This document shows positions 6,909 to 16,400 of a DNA stretch of 64,000 nucleotides, piece by piece (the stretch's first letter is position 1; each line of letters begins with the position of its first letter). Made by a program: the position numbers and the translations under genes. Source of the stretch: an uncultured Candidatus Saccharibacteria bacterium (lineage in GTDB: Bacteria; Patescibacteriota; Saccharimonadia; Saccharimonadales; Saccharimonadaceae); NCBI GenBank assembly GCA_938040655.1, contig CALHZK010000005.1, positions 36,622 to 100,621 of the forward strand, in the 5' to 3' direction. The notes below the pieces were generated by a model. The model was given only the letters and a program-made list of their open reading frames with translations. It was not told the DNA's origin and made no database searches.

Positions 6909-9749
6909 ATGCCGGAGGTAATTCGCGTCAAGGGCGCTCGTGAACATAATTTGAAAAATGTCGACGTGGCAATCCCGCGCGATAAATTAGTGGTAATCAC
7001 TGGTTTGAGTGGCAGTGGTAAGTCGTCGCTGGCATTTGATACGATTTACGCCGAGGGGCAGCGCCGCTATGTCGAAAGCCTCTCGAGCTATGCGCGGCAA
7101 TTTTTGGGTATCATGGATAAGCCAGATGTCGATAGTATCGAGGGGCTGAGCCCAGCAATTTCAATCGATCAAAAATCGACCAGCCGCAATCCACGCTCGA
7201 CCGTAGCCACGGTGACTGAGATTTATGATTACCTACGCCTCTTATTTGCGCGGATTGGTACACCGCACTGCCCAGCTCTCAAGCCCGATGGCACGCGTTG
7301 CCATAAGCCGGTATCGCGCCGTACGGCCGAGGCGATTATCCAGGAAATTGCTACTCACTATGAGGATAAGCGGCTGCTTTTGCTGGCACCGATTGTCAAG
7401 AACAAGAAGGGTGAATTTGCCCATATCCCAGAGCAATATCGCCGGCTCGGCTATGCACGAGTACGAGTTGACGGGGTAGTCTACGCGCTGGATGAATTCC
7501 CGCAGCTACAAAAGAGCTATCAGCACAATATTGAGCTGGTGGTTGACCGCCTGGCTATGAACAATTACTTGACCAGTCGATTGAGCCAGAGCGTTGAGCA
7601 GGCACTGGAGCTTGGGCAGGGGGTTGTCGAGGTGCTGGATGCTGAGACGGATGAACTGAAGACATTCTCGCAGCGTTATGCCTGTGTTGATCATCCGGAT
7701 GAGGAGATCCCAGAACTCGAACCGCGATTATTTAGCTTTAACGCGCCGCAGGGAGCTTGCCCGAGCTGTACTGGACTCGGCAGTCGATTGGAAGTCGATC
7801 CTAGTTTAGTGCTGAATGAGAATCTGACGATTGCCGAGGGGGCGATTCGGCCATACAACCGGATCAATGTCGATAACTTTTACATGCGCAAGATTTCTGC
7901 GGTAGCTGAGGCGCATGGTTTCAGTGTTCGGACACCGGTGAAGCAGTTGTCCGACGAAGCCCGCCAAAAAGTACTCTACGGTACCGGTAAGCAAAAGTAT
8001 CAAGTGCAGCTCGGTAACGGGCGGTATTACGATACGACCTATGAGGGCGTGATCCCGAATCTAGAGCGGCGCTGGAAAGAGACCGATAGCGAATTTATGC
8101 GCAAAGATATTGAGCGGTTCATGCGCCGGCGTGATTGCTACACTTGCGGCGGTGCGCGCCTGAAACCGGTCGTTCTGGCGGTGACGGTGCAGGGTCTCAA
8201 TATTATGGATATATGCGATCTCGGCGTTGACGATGCACTTGACCTGTTCGCGCATAAGTTAACTCTTGACTCGCAGCAGGCGGCAATCGCCCGGTTGATT
8301 ATCAAGGAGATCACTGCTCGGTTGGGTTTTATGAGTAATGTCGGGCTGAACTATCTGGAATTAGGACGAGCGGCCAATACATTGAGCGGTGGTGAGGCGC
8401 AGCGAATTCGCCTGGCGACGCAAATTGGCAGCGGCCTGCAGGGTGTATTGTACGTACTGGACGAGCCATCAATTGGCCTACATCAGCGCGATAATGATCG
8501 GCTAATTGCCACACTGAAGCACCTGCGCGACCTCGGCAATACGGTGCTGGTCGTCGAGCACGATGAAGATACGATTCGCCAGAGCGACTTTTTGATTGAC
8601 ATGGGGCCGGGCGCTGGCGTGCATGGTGGTACGGTGGTGGCGCTGGGCTCTCCTGAAGAGGTAGCCAAATGTGCAGATAGCGTGACTGGCCGGTATCTGT
8701 CGGGTGCAGAAAAGATTGCTGTACCAAAGCATCGCCGCCAGGTTGACGCCAGCCGCCAGCTGATCGTCCGCGGTGCTCGCGAGAATAATTTGAAGCAAAT
8801 CGACGTGGCGTTTCCGTTGGGTCTAATGACGGTAGTGTCTGGTGTCTCAGGTAGCGGTAAATCGACGCTGGTTAATGATATTATTGCCAAGGAATTAGCA
8901 GCGCGACTGAATCGAGCCAGTGATGTGCCAGGTGCTCATGACAAGATTGAAGGCGTAAAGCAGCTAGATAAAGCCATCGTCATCGACCAGTCACCAATTG
9001 GCCGTACGCCACGCTCCAATCCAGCGACCTATACTGGTATTTTTACGCCAATTCGCGAACTGTTTGCCAGCACCCCTGAGGCTAATGTCCGCGGCTATAA
9101 AGCGGGGCGGTTCAGCTTTAACGTCAAGGGCGGCCGCTGCGAAAATTGCCAAGGTGACGGTATGATAAAGATTGAAATGCACTTTTTGCCGGATGTTTAC
9201 GTTCAGTGTGATGAGTGCCATGGCCAGCGTTATAACCGTGAGGCGCTAGAGATTAAGTATAAAGATAAGACCATTGCTGACGTACTGAATATGACAGTCG
9301 AGCAGGCAGCCGATTTCTTTGATAGCGTGCCAAATATCGCCCGAAAACTACAGACACTGGTGGAGGTTGGCCTTGGGTATATCAAGCTTGGCCAGCCAGC
9401 AACCACCTTTTCAGGCGGCGAGGCACAGCGTATTAAACTAGCGACAGAACTCTCCAAGCGTTCGACGGGCAAGACGATGTATATCTTAGACGAGCCGACA
9501 ACTGGGCTGCATTCTGCTGATGTCAAGCGGCTGCTGGGGATTTTGCAGCAGCTGGTTGATGGTGGTAACAGTATGATTATCATCGAGCACAATTTGGATG
9601 TCATCAAATCAGCCGACTGGATTATCGATATGGGGCCTGAGGGTGGTATCGGCGGCGGCACCGTGGTGGCCAGCGGTACACCAGAGCAGGTAGCCAAAGT
9701 GAGGGGGTCATTTACCGGCCAATATCTTCAACCTCTATTGAAGCGGTAG
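6909..9749 (+). CDS. uvrA: Excinuclease ABC subunit A
   Basis: 946 residues from ATG 6909; an in-frame TTG/GTG extension upstream would cross the promoter. There are two ABC ATPase modules: Walker [10 protein letters not shown] near the N terminus and GVSGSGKST in the second half, each with its own [13 protein letters not shown] or [13 protein letters not shown] signature and DEP Walker B. Zinc-binding pairs are visible at [13 protein letters not shown] and the later CENC/CDEC set. UvrA dimers recognise bulky lesions and load UvrB for nucleotide excision repair. uvrC lies 6.7 kb downstream; uvrB is not in this window. Confidence 0.97.
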   Translation: MPEVIRVKGAREHNLKNVDVAIPRDKLVVITGLSGSGKSSLAFDTIYAEGQRRYVESLSSYARQFLGIMDKPDVDSIEGLSPAISIDQKSTSRNPRSTVATVTEIYDYLRLLFARIGTPHCPALKPDGTRCHKPVSRRTAEAIIQEIATHYEDKRLLLLAPIVKNKKGEFAHIPEQYRRLGYARVRVDGVVYALDEFPQLQKSYQHNIELVVDRLAMNNYLTSRLSQSVEQALELGQGVVEVLDAETDELKTFSQRYACVDHPDEEIPELEPRLFSFNAPQGACPSCTGLGSRLEVDPSLVLNENLTIAEGAIRPYNRINVDNFYMRKISAVAEAHGFSVRTPVKQLSDEARQKVLYGTGKQKYQVQLGNGRYYDTTYEGVIPNLERRWKETDSEFMRKDIERFMRRRDCYTCGGARLKPVVLAVTVQGLNIMDICDLGVDDALDLFAHKLTLDSQQAAIARLIIKEITARLGFMSNVGLNYLELGRAANTLSGGEAQRIRLATQIGSGLQGVLYVLDEPSIGLHQRDNDRLIATLKHLRDLGNTVLVVEHDEDTIRQSDFLIDMGPGAGVHGGTVVALGSPEEVAKCADSVTGRYLSGAEKIAVPKHRRQVDASRQLIVRGARENNLKQIDVAFPLGLMTVVSGVSGSGKSTLVNDIIAKELAARLNRASDVPGAHDKIEGVKQLDKAIVIDQSPIGRTPRSNPATYTGIFTPIRELFASTPEANVRGYKAGRFSFNVKGGRCENCQGDGMIKIEMHFLPDVYVQCDECHGQRYNREALEIKYKDKTIADVLNMTVEQAADFFDSVPNIARKLQTLVEVGLGYIKLGQPATTFSGGEAQRIKLATELSKRSTGKTMYILDEPTTGLHSADVKRLLGILQQLVDGGNSMIIIEHNLDVIKSADWIIDMGPEGGIGGGTVVASGTPEQVAKVRGSFTGQYLQPLLKR

Positions 9750-9848
9750 CGGCCGACCGAGCCTACAGGGCAGACCTACCGCCCGCTAAGCATATAAAAC
9801 AACCTACCAGATTTGGCTACGAGAGCTTGAGTTTTGCGGATATACACG

Positions 9849-10502
9849 TTACTTCTGCCGCGTAAAAAGGGTATTCCACTGCAGCTTGACCGCGCGGGCA
9901 ATCGCTTGGCGTCGCTTTTTGTCTTTGAGCGCGTGAATAACCATCGGCGAAAGGCTGAGGAAGATGATAATCAAAGCGGCCAGCTCAACGTTGATGCCCA
10001 TCTTATGGAGTTGAGCGCCGGCAAAGTAGCCGAGATAGGTAAATATCGTTGTCCAAATAGCAACGCCTAAAATATTAAACGGCACAAACTTACGATAATC
10101 CATCTTGCCAATACCAGCGACCAATGGCACAAAAGTACGCACCACTGGGATAAAGACTGCCAGCACGATCGCTAACGGCCCGTGCTTTTGATAGAATCGT
10201 TCGGCCTTTTCTAGGTAGGATTTTTTGAAGATGCGGCCATCCGGGCGCTTGTACAGTTTTTTGCCGAAATGTCGCCCCCAAAGATAACCGGTACTCTCGC
10301 CAAGTACACCAGCAAAAAACAATAGTAAGACAAATAAGTGAATATTGATTGGTAAGTAATGTTCTTGCACCAAAAATCCAGCGGTAAACAATAAGCTATC
10401 GCCAGGCAAAATAAATCCAATTAATAAACCAGTTTCGGCAAAGACGACCAGCAAAATAGCAGCCACGCCAAGATTAGTGATGAAGTGAATAAGGCTTTCC
10501 AT
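9849..10502 (-). CDS. DedA family membrane protein (SNARE-associated/VTT domain)
   Basis: 217 residues with about five hydrophobic segments. The DedA signature is present: an acidic and Gly-rich N-terminal motif (FAETGLLIGFILPGDS), the LGESTGYLWGRHFGKKL region and the Arg/Pro-containing FIPVVRTFVPLVAGIGKM segment. DedA proteins act in membrane homeostasis and undecaprenyl phosphate or phospholipid translocation. The gene is transcribed away from rplY from a divergent promoter region. Confidence 0.92.
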   Translation of the reverse strand: MESLIHFITNLGVAAILLVVFAETGLLIGFILPGDSLLFTAGFLVQEHYLPINIHLFVLLLFFAGVLGESTGYLWGRHFGKKLYKRPDGRIFKKSYLEKAERFYQKHGPLAIVLAVFIPVVRTFVPLVAGIGKMDYRKFVPFNILGVAIWTTIFTYLGYFAGAQLHKMGINVELAALIIIFLSLSPMVIHALKDKKRRQAIARAVKLQWNTLFTRQK

Positions 10503-10510
10503 ATGCCTTC

Positions 10511-10549
10511 ATTGTACCATATACGGTGCAGGGCGCCATCTGATATAAT
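10511..10549. promoter_or_regulatory. Divergent promoter region for dedA (minus) and rplY (plus)
   Basis: Minus strand: TACAAT at 10511-10516, 8 nt before the dedA ATG. Plus strand: TATAAT at 10544-10549. The rplY transcript should have a leader of about 47 nt with a good Shine-Dalgarno sequence (GGAG) before ATG 10604. Confidence 0.65.
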
Positions 10550-10603
10550 AGGGAATGCAATATCAATTTTACCTCCGAACAGGTATCCAGTGAAAGGAGA
10601 AGT

Positions 10604-11299
10604 ATGGGAGATAAAATTACTTTACGCATCCAGGCACGGACAGTGCGTGGTAAGAAGGTGGCTCAGCTACGTCGAGAGGGGCTCACACCGGGTGTTGTGT
10701 ATGGCGCTGGCTTTGAGGCGGTGGCTATTCAAGCATCAGCACAAGAGATTGCCAAGGTAGTGCAGCTGGCTGGTCAGCATACACCAGTCCACTTGACTGG
10801 CAGCAAGCGCCGTATCGCCATGATCAAGCAGGTGGATCGACACCCAGTCAAGCAGTCAATTCGCCATGTTGCCTTTCATGCAGTGAAGGCAAATGAGCCG
10901 GTGATTGCCGAGGTGCCAATTCGCTTGGTTGGCCAGGGTGAATCAGTTGCTGAAAAGAATGGCTTGGTAGTGCTGCAGGCAGTCGAAAAAGTTGAAGTGA
11001 AGGCCCTGCCGATGGATTTGCCAGAAGCTCTGACAGTATCAATTCATGAGCTTGCAGAGCCGGGCGACAGAGTAACGGTTGGCCAGATTGATTTACCAGA
11101 GGGAGTTGAGCTAGTTGAGCACGATGATGGCCGCGAAGGGACTGAGGATGACGATACGACGATTCGTGACATCGTCATCGCCAGCGTCTATGAGCCGAGC
11201 GCCCTGCAGGCAGCCAATGACGCTGCTGCCGGAGAGGCTGAGTCTGCTGATGCCGACCAGCTCGATGACGAACCAGCAAACGAGTTAGCGACATCCTGA
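10604..11299 (+). CDS. rplY: Large ribosomal subunit protein bL25 (CTC/TL5 form)
   Basis: 231 residues: an N-terminal L25 domain (about 1-95, with RTVRGKKVAQLRREGLTPGVVYG), then the TL5 C-terminal beta domain. The tail of about 35 residues is very acidic and Ala/Glu/Asp-rich. bL25 binds 5S rRNA; the long form resembles the general stress protein CTC. The AAAGGAG signal supports the ATG. The gene stands alone, divergent from dedA and convergent with the ABC exporter. Confidence 0.94.
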   Translation: MGDKITLRIQARTVRGKKVAQLRREGLTPGVVYGAGFEAVAIQASAQEIAKVVQLAGQHTPVHLTGSKRRIAMIKQVDRHPVKQSIRHVAFHAVKANEPVIAEVPIRLVGQGESVAEKNGLVVLQAVEKVEVKALPMDLPEALTVSIHELAEPGDRVTVGQIDLPEGVELVEHDDGREGTEDDDTTIRDIVIASVYEPSALQAANDAAAGEAESADADQLDDEPANELATS

Positions 11300-11317
11300 T
11301 CAATTGGGTCAATAACG

Positions 11318-11359
11318 AGCACACGCTGACCTGAGATAGACCAGAGGTCGGCGTGTGCT
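11318..11359. terminator. Long hairpin between convergent genes
   Basis: Arms 11318-11332 and 11345-11359 pair over 15 bp with one G-T wobble around a 12-nt loop. No T run follows on either strand, so termination here is inferred from position between convergent ends. Confidence 0.55.
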
Positions 11360-11379
11360 AAACAAAGCTCTCGGGGGAA

Positions 11380-13149
11380 TTATTCTTCGATAAAGCCGCC
11401 ACTCTGTCGTTGCCATAGGCGGGCGTAGGCGCCGTTTTGTGTGATTAGCTCATCATGGCGGCCGTCCTCGATGATCTGGCCATTCTCCATGACGATGATA
11501 CGATCAAGCTTGGCGATGGTAGAAAGACGGTGAGCGATCACCAGTGATGTACGACTATCCATCAATGTCTCCAGCGATCGTTGAATAAGCGCCTCAGACT
11601 CTGAATCAAGAGCCGAGGTTGCTTCGTCGAGAATTAAGATAGGTGCGTTCTTGAGGATGGCTCGGGCGATGGCGATCCGTTGCCGTTGGCCACCGCTTAG
11701 TTTGATACCGCGCTCGCCAACCAGTGTGTCGAAGCCGTCAGACAGCGCCATGATGAAATCATAGGCACCCGCTTGTTTGGCGGCGTTTTTGATGGCTGCA
11801 TCGTCAGCAGCAGGATTGCCATAGGCGATGTTCTCGCGGATGCTCCGGTGAAACAGCAGTGGCTCTTGTGGCACGTAGGCGATCTGTGCTCGTAGGCTTG
11901 CCTGAGTCACCTCGGCGATATTTTGCTGATCAATGATGATCGCACCACTATCAATGTCAGCAAAGCGCAGGAGCAGCTTGGTGAGGGTGGTTTTGCCGGA
12001 GCCGCTAGAGCCGACAAGCCCGACCTTTTCGCCCGGCTTGATAGCCAGTGAGAAATTGTCAAACAGCGTCGAACCCTCGCCTTCATCATGGGTGAAGGTG
12101 ACAGCTCGCAGCTCGATAGCACCGTGCGTGACGTGGAGCTGCTGTGTGGTTGTATCGATTACGCTGGTCGGTGCCTTGAGAATATCGACCATCTCACGGG
12201 CGTTACCGAGGACACGATTATACGTCCGCATAATACTATTCATGTTCCATAGTTCGCGGGCAACACTACCGGTATAGGTAATGATTAAATAGACTGCCGC
12301 GACAGAGATAATCTGATGCTGTGAAGCATAAATTGCAAAGGCAATCGCCGCTATCTTGATCACTGTGGTGATAGTCGAATAAACGCTACTGACCTTGAGA
12401 AAACCACGCATAGTGCCAAGGCTCGCCTGACGCCACCGATTAGTGATGGTGGCAAACTCAGCCTGTTCTTGGCGTTCACCGCTAGATGATTTGACAGCCA
12501 GAATATTCGACACGACGTCGGCCAAGCGGCCGCTGACTGCATTGTTGGCGCTGGCTTCTTTTTCGTTGAGCGTCGCCATTGGTCGGGAGCCAAAGTAGAC
12601 AACCACGCCAAACAATATTGCAAATAAAGCCAAAAAGAGCGCATACTGCCATAGGAGTGTCGACAGGACAGCAATTGAACCGATCAATGAAATTGCCAGC
12701 GGCAGGACTGACCAAATAATACTATCCCAAAACTGCTCAACGGCTCCGGTCAGCTTGTTTGTTTGGCTCACCAATGATCCGCCGAACTTGCTAGAGTGAA
12801 AGAACATAGTCTGATGGACCAGCTTATCAAAGGCCCTGGTATACAAATCTCGCTGCATGGCTGTTTCAAAGGTCCAGACAAAGTACAACACCAATCGCCA
12901 GCCGATAATCTCTGACCACACTTGACTGGCAGCATAGAGACCAACCAGCCCCCAGAGCGCGCTTGTCTGTGATAACTGATGGGTTTGAATGGCGGTGAGG
13001 AGCTGGGCAATGACAAGTGGGCCGATAAACATGCTCACAGCAAACGTGACCGCGGCAAACAGGAGGGCTAGGTTTCGTCGCCCTCGATAGGGCACCGATG
13101 CCTGCCAGAATAGTCGTAGAATATCTTTGCTTGTAGTTTTTTTCTTCAA
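11380..13149 (-). CDS. ABC exporter, fused permease and ATPase
   Basis: 589 residues with a TTG start preceded by GAAAGGA. The N-terminal half has six hydrophobic segments of a type I exporter fold. The C-terminal ATPase has Walker A GSSGSGKTT, Q-loop region AYVPQEP, signature LSGGQRQRIAIARAIL, Walker B ILILDEATSALD and the His switch VIAHRLST. It should work as a homodimer exporting lipid, peptide or drug; the substrate cannot be told from sequence. Transcription starts about 155 nt upstream, and the leader contains a terminator-like hairpin, suggesting attenuation. Confidence 0.93.
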   Translation of the reverse strand: MKKKTTSKDILRLFWQASVPYRGRRNLALLFAAVTFAVSMFIGPLVIAQLLTAIQTHQLSQTSALWGLVGLYAASQVWSEIIGWRLVLYFVWTFETAMQRDLYTRAFDKLVHQTMFFHSSKFGGSLVSQTNKLTGAVEQFWDSIIWSVLPLAISLIGSIAVLSTLLWQYALFLALFAILFGVVVYFGSRPMATLNEKEASANNAVSGRLADVVSNILAVKSSSGERQEQAEFATITNRWRQASLGTMRGFLKVSSVYSTITTVIKIAAIAFAIYASQHQIISVAAVYLIITYTGSVARELWNMNSIMRTYNRVLGNAREMVDILKAPTSVIDTTTQQLHVTHGAIELRAVTFTHDEGEGSTLFDNFSLAIKPGEKVGLVGSSGSGKTTLTKLLLRFADIDSGAIIIDQQNIAEVTQASLRAQIAYVPQEPLLFHRSIRENIAYGNPAADDAAIKNAAKQAGAYDFIMALSDGFDTLVGERGIKLSGGQRQRIAIARAILKNAPILILDEATSALDSESEALIQRSLETLMDSRTSLVIAHRLSTIAKLDRIIVMENGQIIEDGRHDELITQNGAYARLWQRQSGGFIEE

Positions 13150-13182
13150 AAATGTGTCCTTTCTTGGCGGTTACATATTAAT

Positions 13183-13225
13183 AAAAAGGGGTGCTGTGGC
13201 TACTCTGCGGTATAGCCAGAGACAC
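13183..13225 (-). terminator. Terminator-like hairpin in the leader of the ABC exporter (putative attenuator)
   Basis: On the minus strand an imperfect stem (13213-13225 with 13191-13202, GGCTA/TAGCC core) is followed by CCCC and five T (13183-13187). It lies about 35 nt before the start codon and downstream of the promoter at 13311-13339. A transcript from that promoter must pass it to express the gene. Confidence 0.5.
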
Positions 13226-13310
13226 CAAGATCGTCAACAACCTAATATAAAACGCCTGGCGCAGTTCTAGAAGAGCCCAGGTGAGGTGAGCTGAGCTCAT
13301 AGGATTGCTC

Positions 13311-13339
13311 ATTATACAGTGGATCGCCTGGCGAGTCAA
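13311..13339 (-). promoter_or_regulatory. Promoter of the ABC exporter
   Basis: On the minus strand TTGACT (13334-13339), a 17-nt spacer and TATAAT (13311-13316). The predicted start near 13304 gives a leader of about 155 nt. Confidence 0.7.
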
Positions 13340-13393
13340 GTGCGGCGTTAGTTGATCCGGCCGGTATTTCTTGTGATGTGCACCAAGGTGCGT

Positions 13394-13399
13394 TACAAT
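13394..13399 (+). promoter_or_regulatory. -10 box of the thioredoxin gene, leaderless
   Basis: TACAAT is 7 nt before ATG 13407, with no Shine-Dalgarno sequence. Confidence 0.65.
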
Positions 13400-13406
13400 A
13401 GATACG

Positions 13407-13748
13407 ATGGCTTTACACAATATAACGACAACACAAGAATTTGAATCACAAGTACTCAAAAGCACTCAGCCGGTTTTGGTTGATTTTTGGGCGACGTGGT
13501 GCCCACCGTGTCGAGCGATGGCACCGATTTTGCAGCAAATTGCTGACGAGACTGCTTTTTCTGTGGTCAAGATTGATATCGAGGCTAGCCCGGACACTGC
13601 CGCACTCGCACAACAATATGGTGTCCAGAGTATTCCAAATATGAAGATTTTTGCGGGCGGGAAGCCAGCCGCTGAGCTAATCGGCATGAAGCCAAAGCAG
13701 GTATTGATCGACGCGCTAGAGAGTGCAGCCGGTGGCTCAACTAATTAG
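13407..13748 (+). CDS. Thioredoxin family protein with a CPPC active site
   Basis: 113 residues, thioredoxin length. The fold motifs are in order: VLVDFWATWCPPC (active site at about 31-35), VVKIDIEASPDTA, YGVQSIPNMKIFAGG with the cis-Pro, and a C-terminal GMKPKQVLIDAL. There is no signal peptide, so it is cytoplasmic. The dipeptide between the Cys is PP rather than the usual GP, which in known thioredoxin-fold proteins changes redox potential. It is followed 66 nt later by a cupin gene with its own ribosome binding site. Confidence 0.9.
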   Translation: MALHNITTTQEFESQVLKSTQPVLVDFWATWCPPCRAMAPILQQIADETAFSVVKIDIEASPDTAALAQQYGVQSIPNMKIFAGGKPAAELIGMKPKQVLIDALESAAGGSTN

Positions 13749-13814
13749 AGTGTGAGTACCTACACGAGTAGGAGGATGAGTATATTATGCAGGTAGAAAA
13801 GGAAGGAGAAAGAT

Positions 13815-14210
13815 ATGAAGGGTTTTTATGGTGATATCGAGCAGCTCACGGTGACAAACCAGGCGTTTCGTCGGGTGCTGTATACGGCGCACCACTGTCA
13901 GCTAGTGGTGATGGCGCTACCAGTTGGCGAGGAGATTGGCGCAGAGGTGCACCCGGAGAATGATCAGTTCTTCCGCTTTGAGGCTGGGACCGGTACGGTG
14001 GTGGTTGATGGCCATGAGTACCAAGTGAGTGATGGCAGCGCAGTGATCGTGCCGGCTGGTGCTGAACATAATGTCATCAATACCGGTGATGAACCACTCA
14101 AACTCTATACGATATATAGTCCAGCTCACCATAAAGATGGCATCGTGCGGGCTACTCGCCAGGAAGCTGAAGCACACGAAGAAGATTTTGACGGCTTGAC
14201 GACAGAATAA
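13815..14210 (+). CDS. Small cupin-domain protein
   Basis: 131 residues with one cupin barrel. Motif 1 carries EVHPENDQFFRFEAG and motif 2 VPAGAEHNVINTG, so metal-binding His and Glu are present. It is cytoplasmic. AAGGAG lies just before the ATG. The family covers many activities, often mannose-6-phosphate isomerase-like or metal sensing; substrate unknown. It follows the thioredoxin gene, with a short gap and no clear promoter between them. Confidence 0.87.
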   Translation: MKGFYGDIEQLTVTNQAFRRVLYTAHHCQLVVMALPVGEEIGAEVHPENDQFFRFEAGTGTVVVDGHEYQVSDGSAVIVPAGAEHNVINTGDEPLKLYTIYSPAHHKDGIVRATRQEAEAHEEDFDGLTTE

Positions 14211-14252
14211 TACGCTTTTCGGTCGTTGTTCGCCTTCTTGGATTGTTGATGG

Positions 14253-14273
14253 TATAATAGGGGCAGAAGGAGG
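14253..14273 (+). promoter_or_regulatory. Promoter -10 and ribosome binding site of the amidohydrolase gene
   Basis: TATAAT (14253-14258) and a strong AAGGAGG (14267-14273) with 8-nt spacing to ATG 14282. This is one of the minority of genes here with a canonical leader. Confidence 0.65.
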
Positions 14274-14281
14274 CAAATACC

Positions 14282-15199
14282 ATGTGTCCAATTGATGTGT
14301 TTGCTCACGTGTTACTCCCTGATTTTTATCAGGCGATGTTGCAGATTGATGCGACTATATCAGACTCATTGCCATTCGTTCAGCATCCGCAGCTGGCCGA
14401 TATGGGTGCTCGGCGCCAGTTTTGGGATGGTGAGACGCGGCAGATTATTGCTCCCGTTCATATCAGTCCAGAGGAGTATTGCGAGAGTCGGCAAGCGGCG
14501 CAGCTGTGCTTGCAGGCCAACGAGGAGCTGATGGCACTTGTCCGGCAGCATCGTGATATGTTTCGGGCTGGAGTGGCCTTGGTGCCGATGAGCCAGCCTG
14601 ATATTGTAGAGGAGATCATCAGAGATCAAGTGCAGCTTTCGACTGAGCTTGTCGGTGTGCAATTGTTCACACGGTCCTGCGGCAAGAGTATTGCCGACCC
14701 TCTCTTCGCACCGATTTTTCAGCTATGTGCTCAGGCGCATATTCCGATATGGCTTCACCCGGTGTTTGATGTGCGTAAGCCGGATAACAACCTCATCTTC
14801 AGCTGGGAGTACGAGACCAGCCAGGCGATGCTGCAGTTGGTGCAGGCGGGTGTACTACGACAGTACCCAGACTTGGTGATTATCACTCATCATGCTGGGG
14901 CAATGGTGCCATACTTTGCAGCACGGATTGCTCACATGCTTCCCGAGGAGCAGGCGGCGGATTTTGCGAAATTTTATGTTGATACGGCTATTTTGGGCAA
15001 CCCCAAAGCGCTCGAATTAGCCGTCGATTATTACGGTGTTGACCATGTACTGTTCGGTACAGATGCGCCATTTGGTATCGAACCAGCTGGTGCGACAGCC
15101 GAGATTGAACAGGCGATCCAACAACTCTCTCTGAGCCAGGATGACAAAGAGGCGATTCTATGGCGCAACGCGACAGATCTGCTACCAGCGATCGCCTAG
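14282..15199 (+). CDS. Amidohydrolase family protein (ACMSD-like TIM barrel)
   Basis: 305 residues resembling the amidohydrolase-2 family. The N-terminal metal motif, normally HxH, reads DVFAHVLLP, so the first His is Phe and the second remains. Later ligands are visible: the His in IWLHPVFD, THHAGAMVPY and the Asp in LFGTDAPFG. The family includes decarboxylases and lactonases; reaction unknown. The 3' end overlaps the NUDIX gene, suggesting coupling. Confidence 0.83.
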   Translation: MCPIDVFAHVLLPDFYQAMLQIDATISDSLPFVQHPQLADMGARRQFWDGETRQIIAPVHISPEEYCESRQAAQLCLQANEELMALVRQHRDMFRAGVALVPMSQPDIVEEIIRDQVQLSTELVGVQLFTRSCGKSIADPLFAPIFQLCAQAHIPIWLHPVFDVRKPDNNLIFSWEYETSQAMLQLVQAGVLRQYPDLVIITHHAGAMVPYFAARIAHMLPEEQAADFAKFYVDTAILGNPKALELAVDYYGVDHVLFGTDAPFGIEPAGATAEIEQAIQQLSLSQDDKEAILWRNATDLLPAIA

Positions 15200-15618
15200 G
15201 TGTGCGACAGATGCTTGGTCGGTTGGTTGGCCGGGTGTTGTCGTTTTTACACCGATTTAGAAGCGGGAATGATAGAGTGAGAGTGCTCGCCCGCCGATCA
15301 GATGGTAAGATTCTCGTGGTTCGGAATTACTATAGCCGGCAAGGGTGGGCACTTCCCGGTGGTGGCGTCAAGCGGTCTGAATCTCGCGTACAGGCAGCCA
15401 GAAGGGAGTGTGTCGAAGAGGTTGGTTTGCAGATTGACTCGCTTCGGTATGTTGGCTGTACCTATTCGTACGAATCATACAGGCCGTTCGTGGTATATGT
15501 GTATGCTGGGGTGGTCTCTGGTGATGGGGTAGTCAGGCGTAATCACGAAATCATGGCAGCTGGCTGGGCTGATGGCGCCCAACTCCCTCAAGAATACCGA
15601 TCTTTTATAGATAAATAA
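15160..15618 (+). CDS. NUDIX hydrolase
   Basis: 152 residues if ATG 15160 is used, which overlaps the previous gene by 40 nt; ATG 15211 (135 residues) is an equally good start. The NUDIX box is complete: GGGVKRSES, then AARRECVEEVGL, with the REx2EE core. The enzyme should hydrolyse a nucleoside diphosphate linked to another moiety; substrate unknown. It is the first of five NUDIX genes or remnants in this window. Confidence 0.88.
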   Translation: MAQRDRSATSDRLGVRQMLGRLVGRVLSFLHRFRSGNDRVRVLARRSDGKILVVRNYYSRQGWALPGGGVKRSESRVQAARRECVEEVGLQIDSLRYVGCTYSYESYRPFVVYVYAGVVSGDGVVRRNHEIMAAGWADGAQLPQEYRSFIDK

Positions 15619-15625
15619 AATATGA

Positions 15626-15631
15626 TATAAC
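15626..15631 (+). promoter_or_regulatory. -10-like box before the 15638 gene
   Basis: TATAAC ends 6 nt before ATG 15638, fitting the leaderless spacing seen elsewhere; no Shine-Dalgarno sequence. Confidence 0.45.
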
Positions 15632-15637
15632 AACGCT

Positions 15638-16393
15638 ATGATAAAAAATTTGCAGACTGATAGAATTGATAACATATGTGGATACAATAGTCGGCAGGAG
15701 AGTCTCCACGATGTGATGGAGCGAGCAGAAACTCCGAACTATGCGGTGCTCGGTGCGGCAGTATTGGCGGCGGTAGGGTCAGCTCTTAAGGCAGAAGCAG
15801 TCGACTGGGATAATCAAGCTATCTCTCTCACGGAGGATGCTCAGAGAGCGGCTCATACGGTGGATGGTGACCGTGCAGTGGACGTTCTTGTCGTGAGTAC
15901 CAATGAGCAGCAGATAGCCGACTATCGCACAACGCTAGCAGCAGCGCTTGGCTATGAGGGTGCCTCCGTATCCGGGCTGTGCGAGAGTCGAAAAAGCAAG
16001 CGAGCTCTCCGAGGTATCACGGGCCTCTGTCTTGATAAGCGGTCAGGTTCATTGTCGCTCCAGGGGTACAGGATTGTGACATCACTGCCATCTGATAGCT
16101 TGGAGCCATGGCTTATCAAACAGGATGACCATGTACTTTGCCGGACACTGAGTCCTGTTGCTCAGCTGGGATTGTATATGAATCAGCCAGTCGCAGGGCT
16201 CCATTCGCAGCGCGATGAGCTTGTTGGCGAAGTGAGAGATCTCCTCATGCCACACGGTAAGATTGGTGATGTCCCGGCAGGTTACCGCAATCTTTACTTG
16301 GATTTTCTGCAGCACTCTCACGAAGTGACCCGGGCCCGGGTGCAGAAGATAGGGCGCTCCGGCCTCCTCGGAGCCCTTCGGTGTGCGCTATAA
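15638..16393 (+). CDS. Hypothetical protein, no recognised family
   Basis: 251 residues. One short Ala/Val-rich hydrophobic stretch (YAVLGAAVLAAVGSAL, about 36-51) is followed by a soluble domain with alternating beta and alpha features (VDVLVVSTNEQQIADYRTTLAAALG). This could be a Rossmann-like or receiver-like fold, but no catalytic motif is evident. The stop codon TAA (16391-16393) lies inside the -10 box of uvrC. An imperfect GC hairpin near the 3' end (about 16351-16378) might terminate transcription. Confidence 0.7.
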   Translation: MIKNLQTDRIDNICGYNSRQESLHDVMERAETPNYAVLGAAVLAAVGSALKAEAVDWDNQAISLTEDAQRAAHTVDGDRAVDVLVVSTNEQQIADYRTTLAAALGYEGASVSGLCESRKSKRALRGITGLCLDKRSGSLSLQGYRIVTSLPSDSLEPWLIKQDDHVLCRTLSPVAQLGLYMNQPVAGLHSQRDELVGEVRDLLMPHGKIGDVPAGYRNLYLDFLQHSHEVTRARVQKIGRSGLLGALRCAL

Positions 16394-16394
16394 T
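16389..16394 (+). promoter_or_regulatory. -10 box of uvrC, leaderless with a GTG start
   Basis: TATAAT is 6 nt before GTG 16401 and overlaps the stop codon of the upstream gene. Confidence 0.7.
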
Positions 16395-16400
16395 AAATTT

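Noticed and set aside
16328..16341. Perfect 14-bp GC palindrome ACCCGGGCCCGGGT
   Set aside because: It lies in a reading frame and has no second copy or associated element visible, so it is probably chance.
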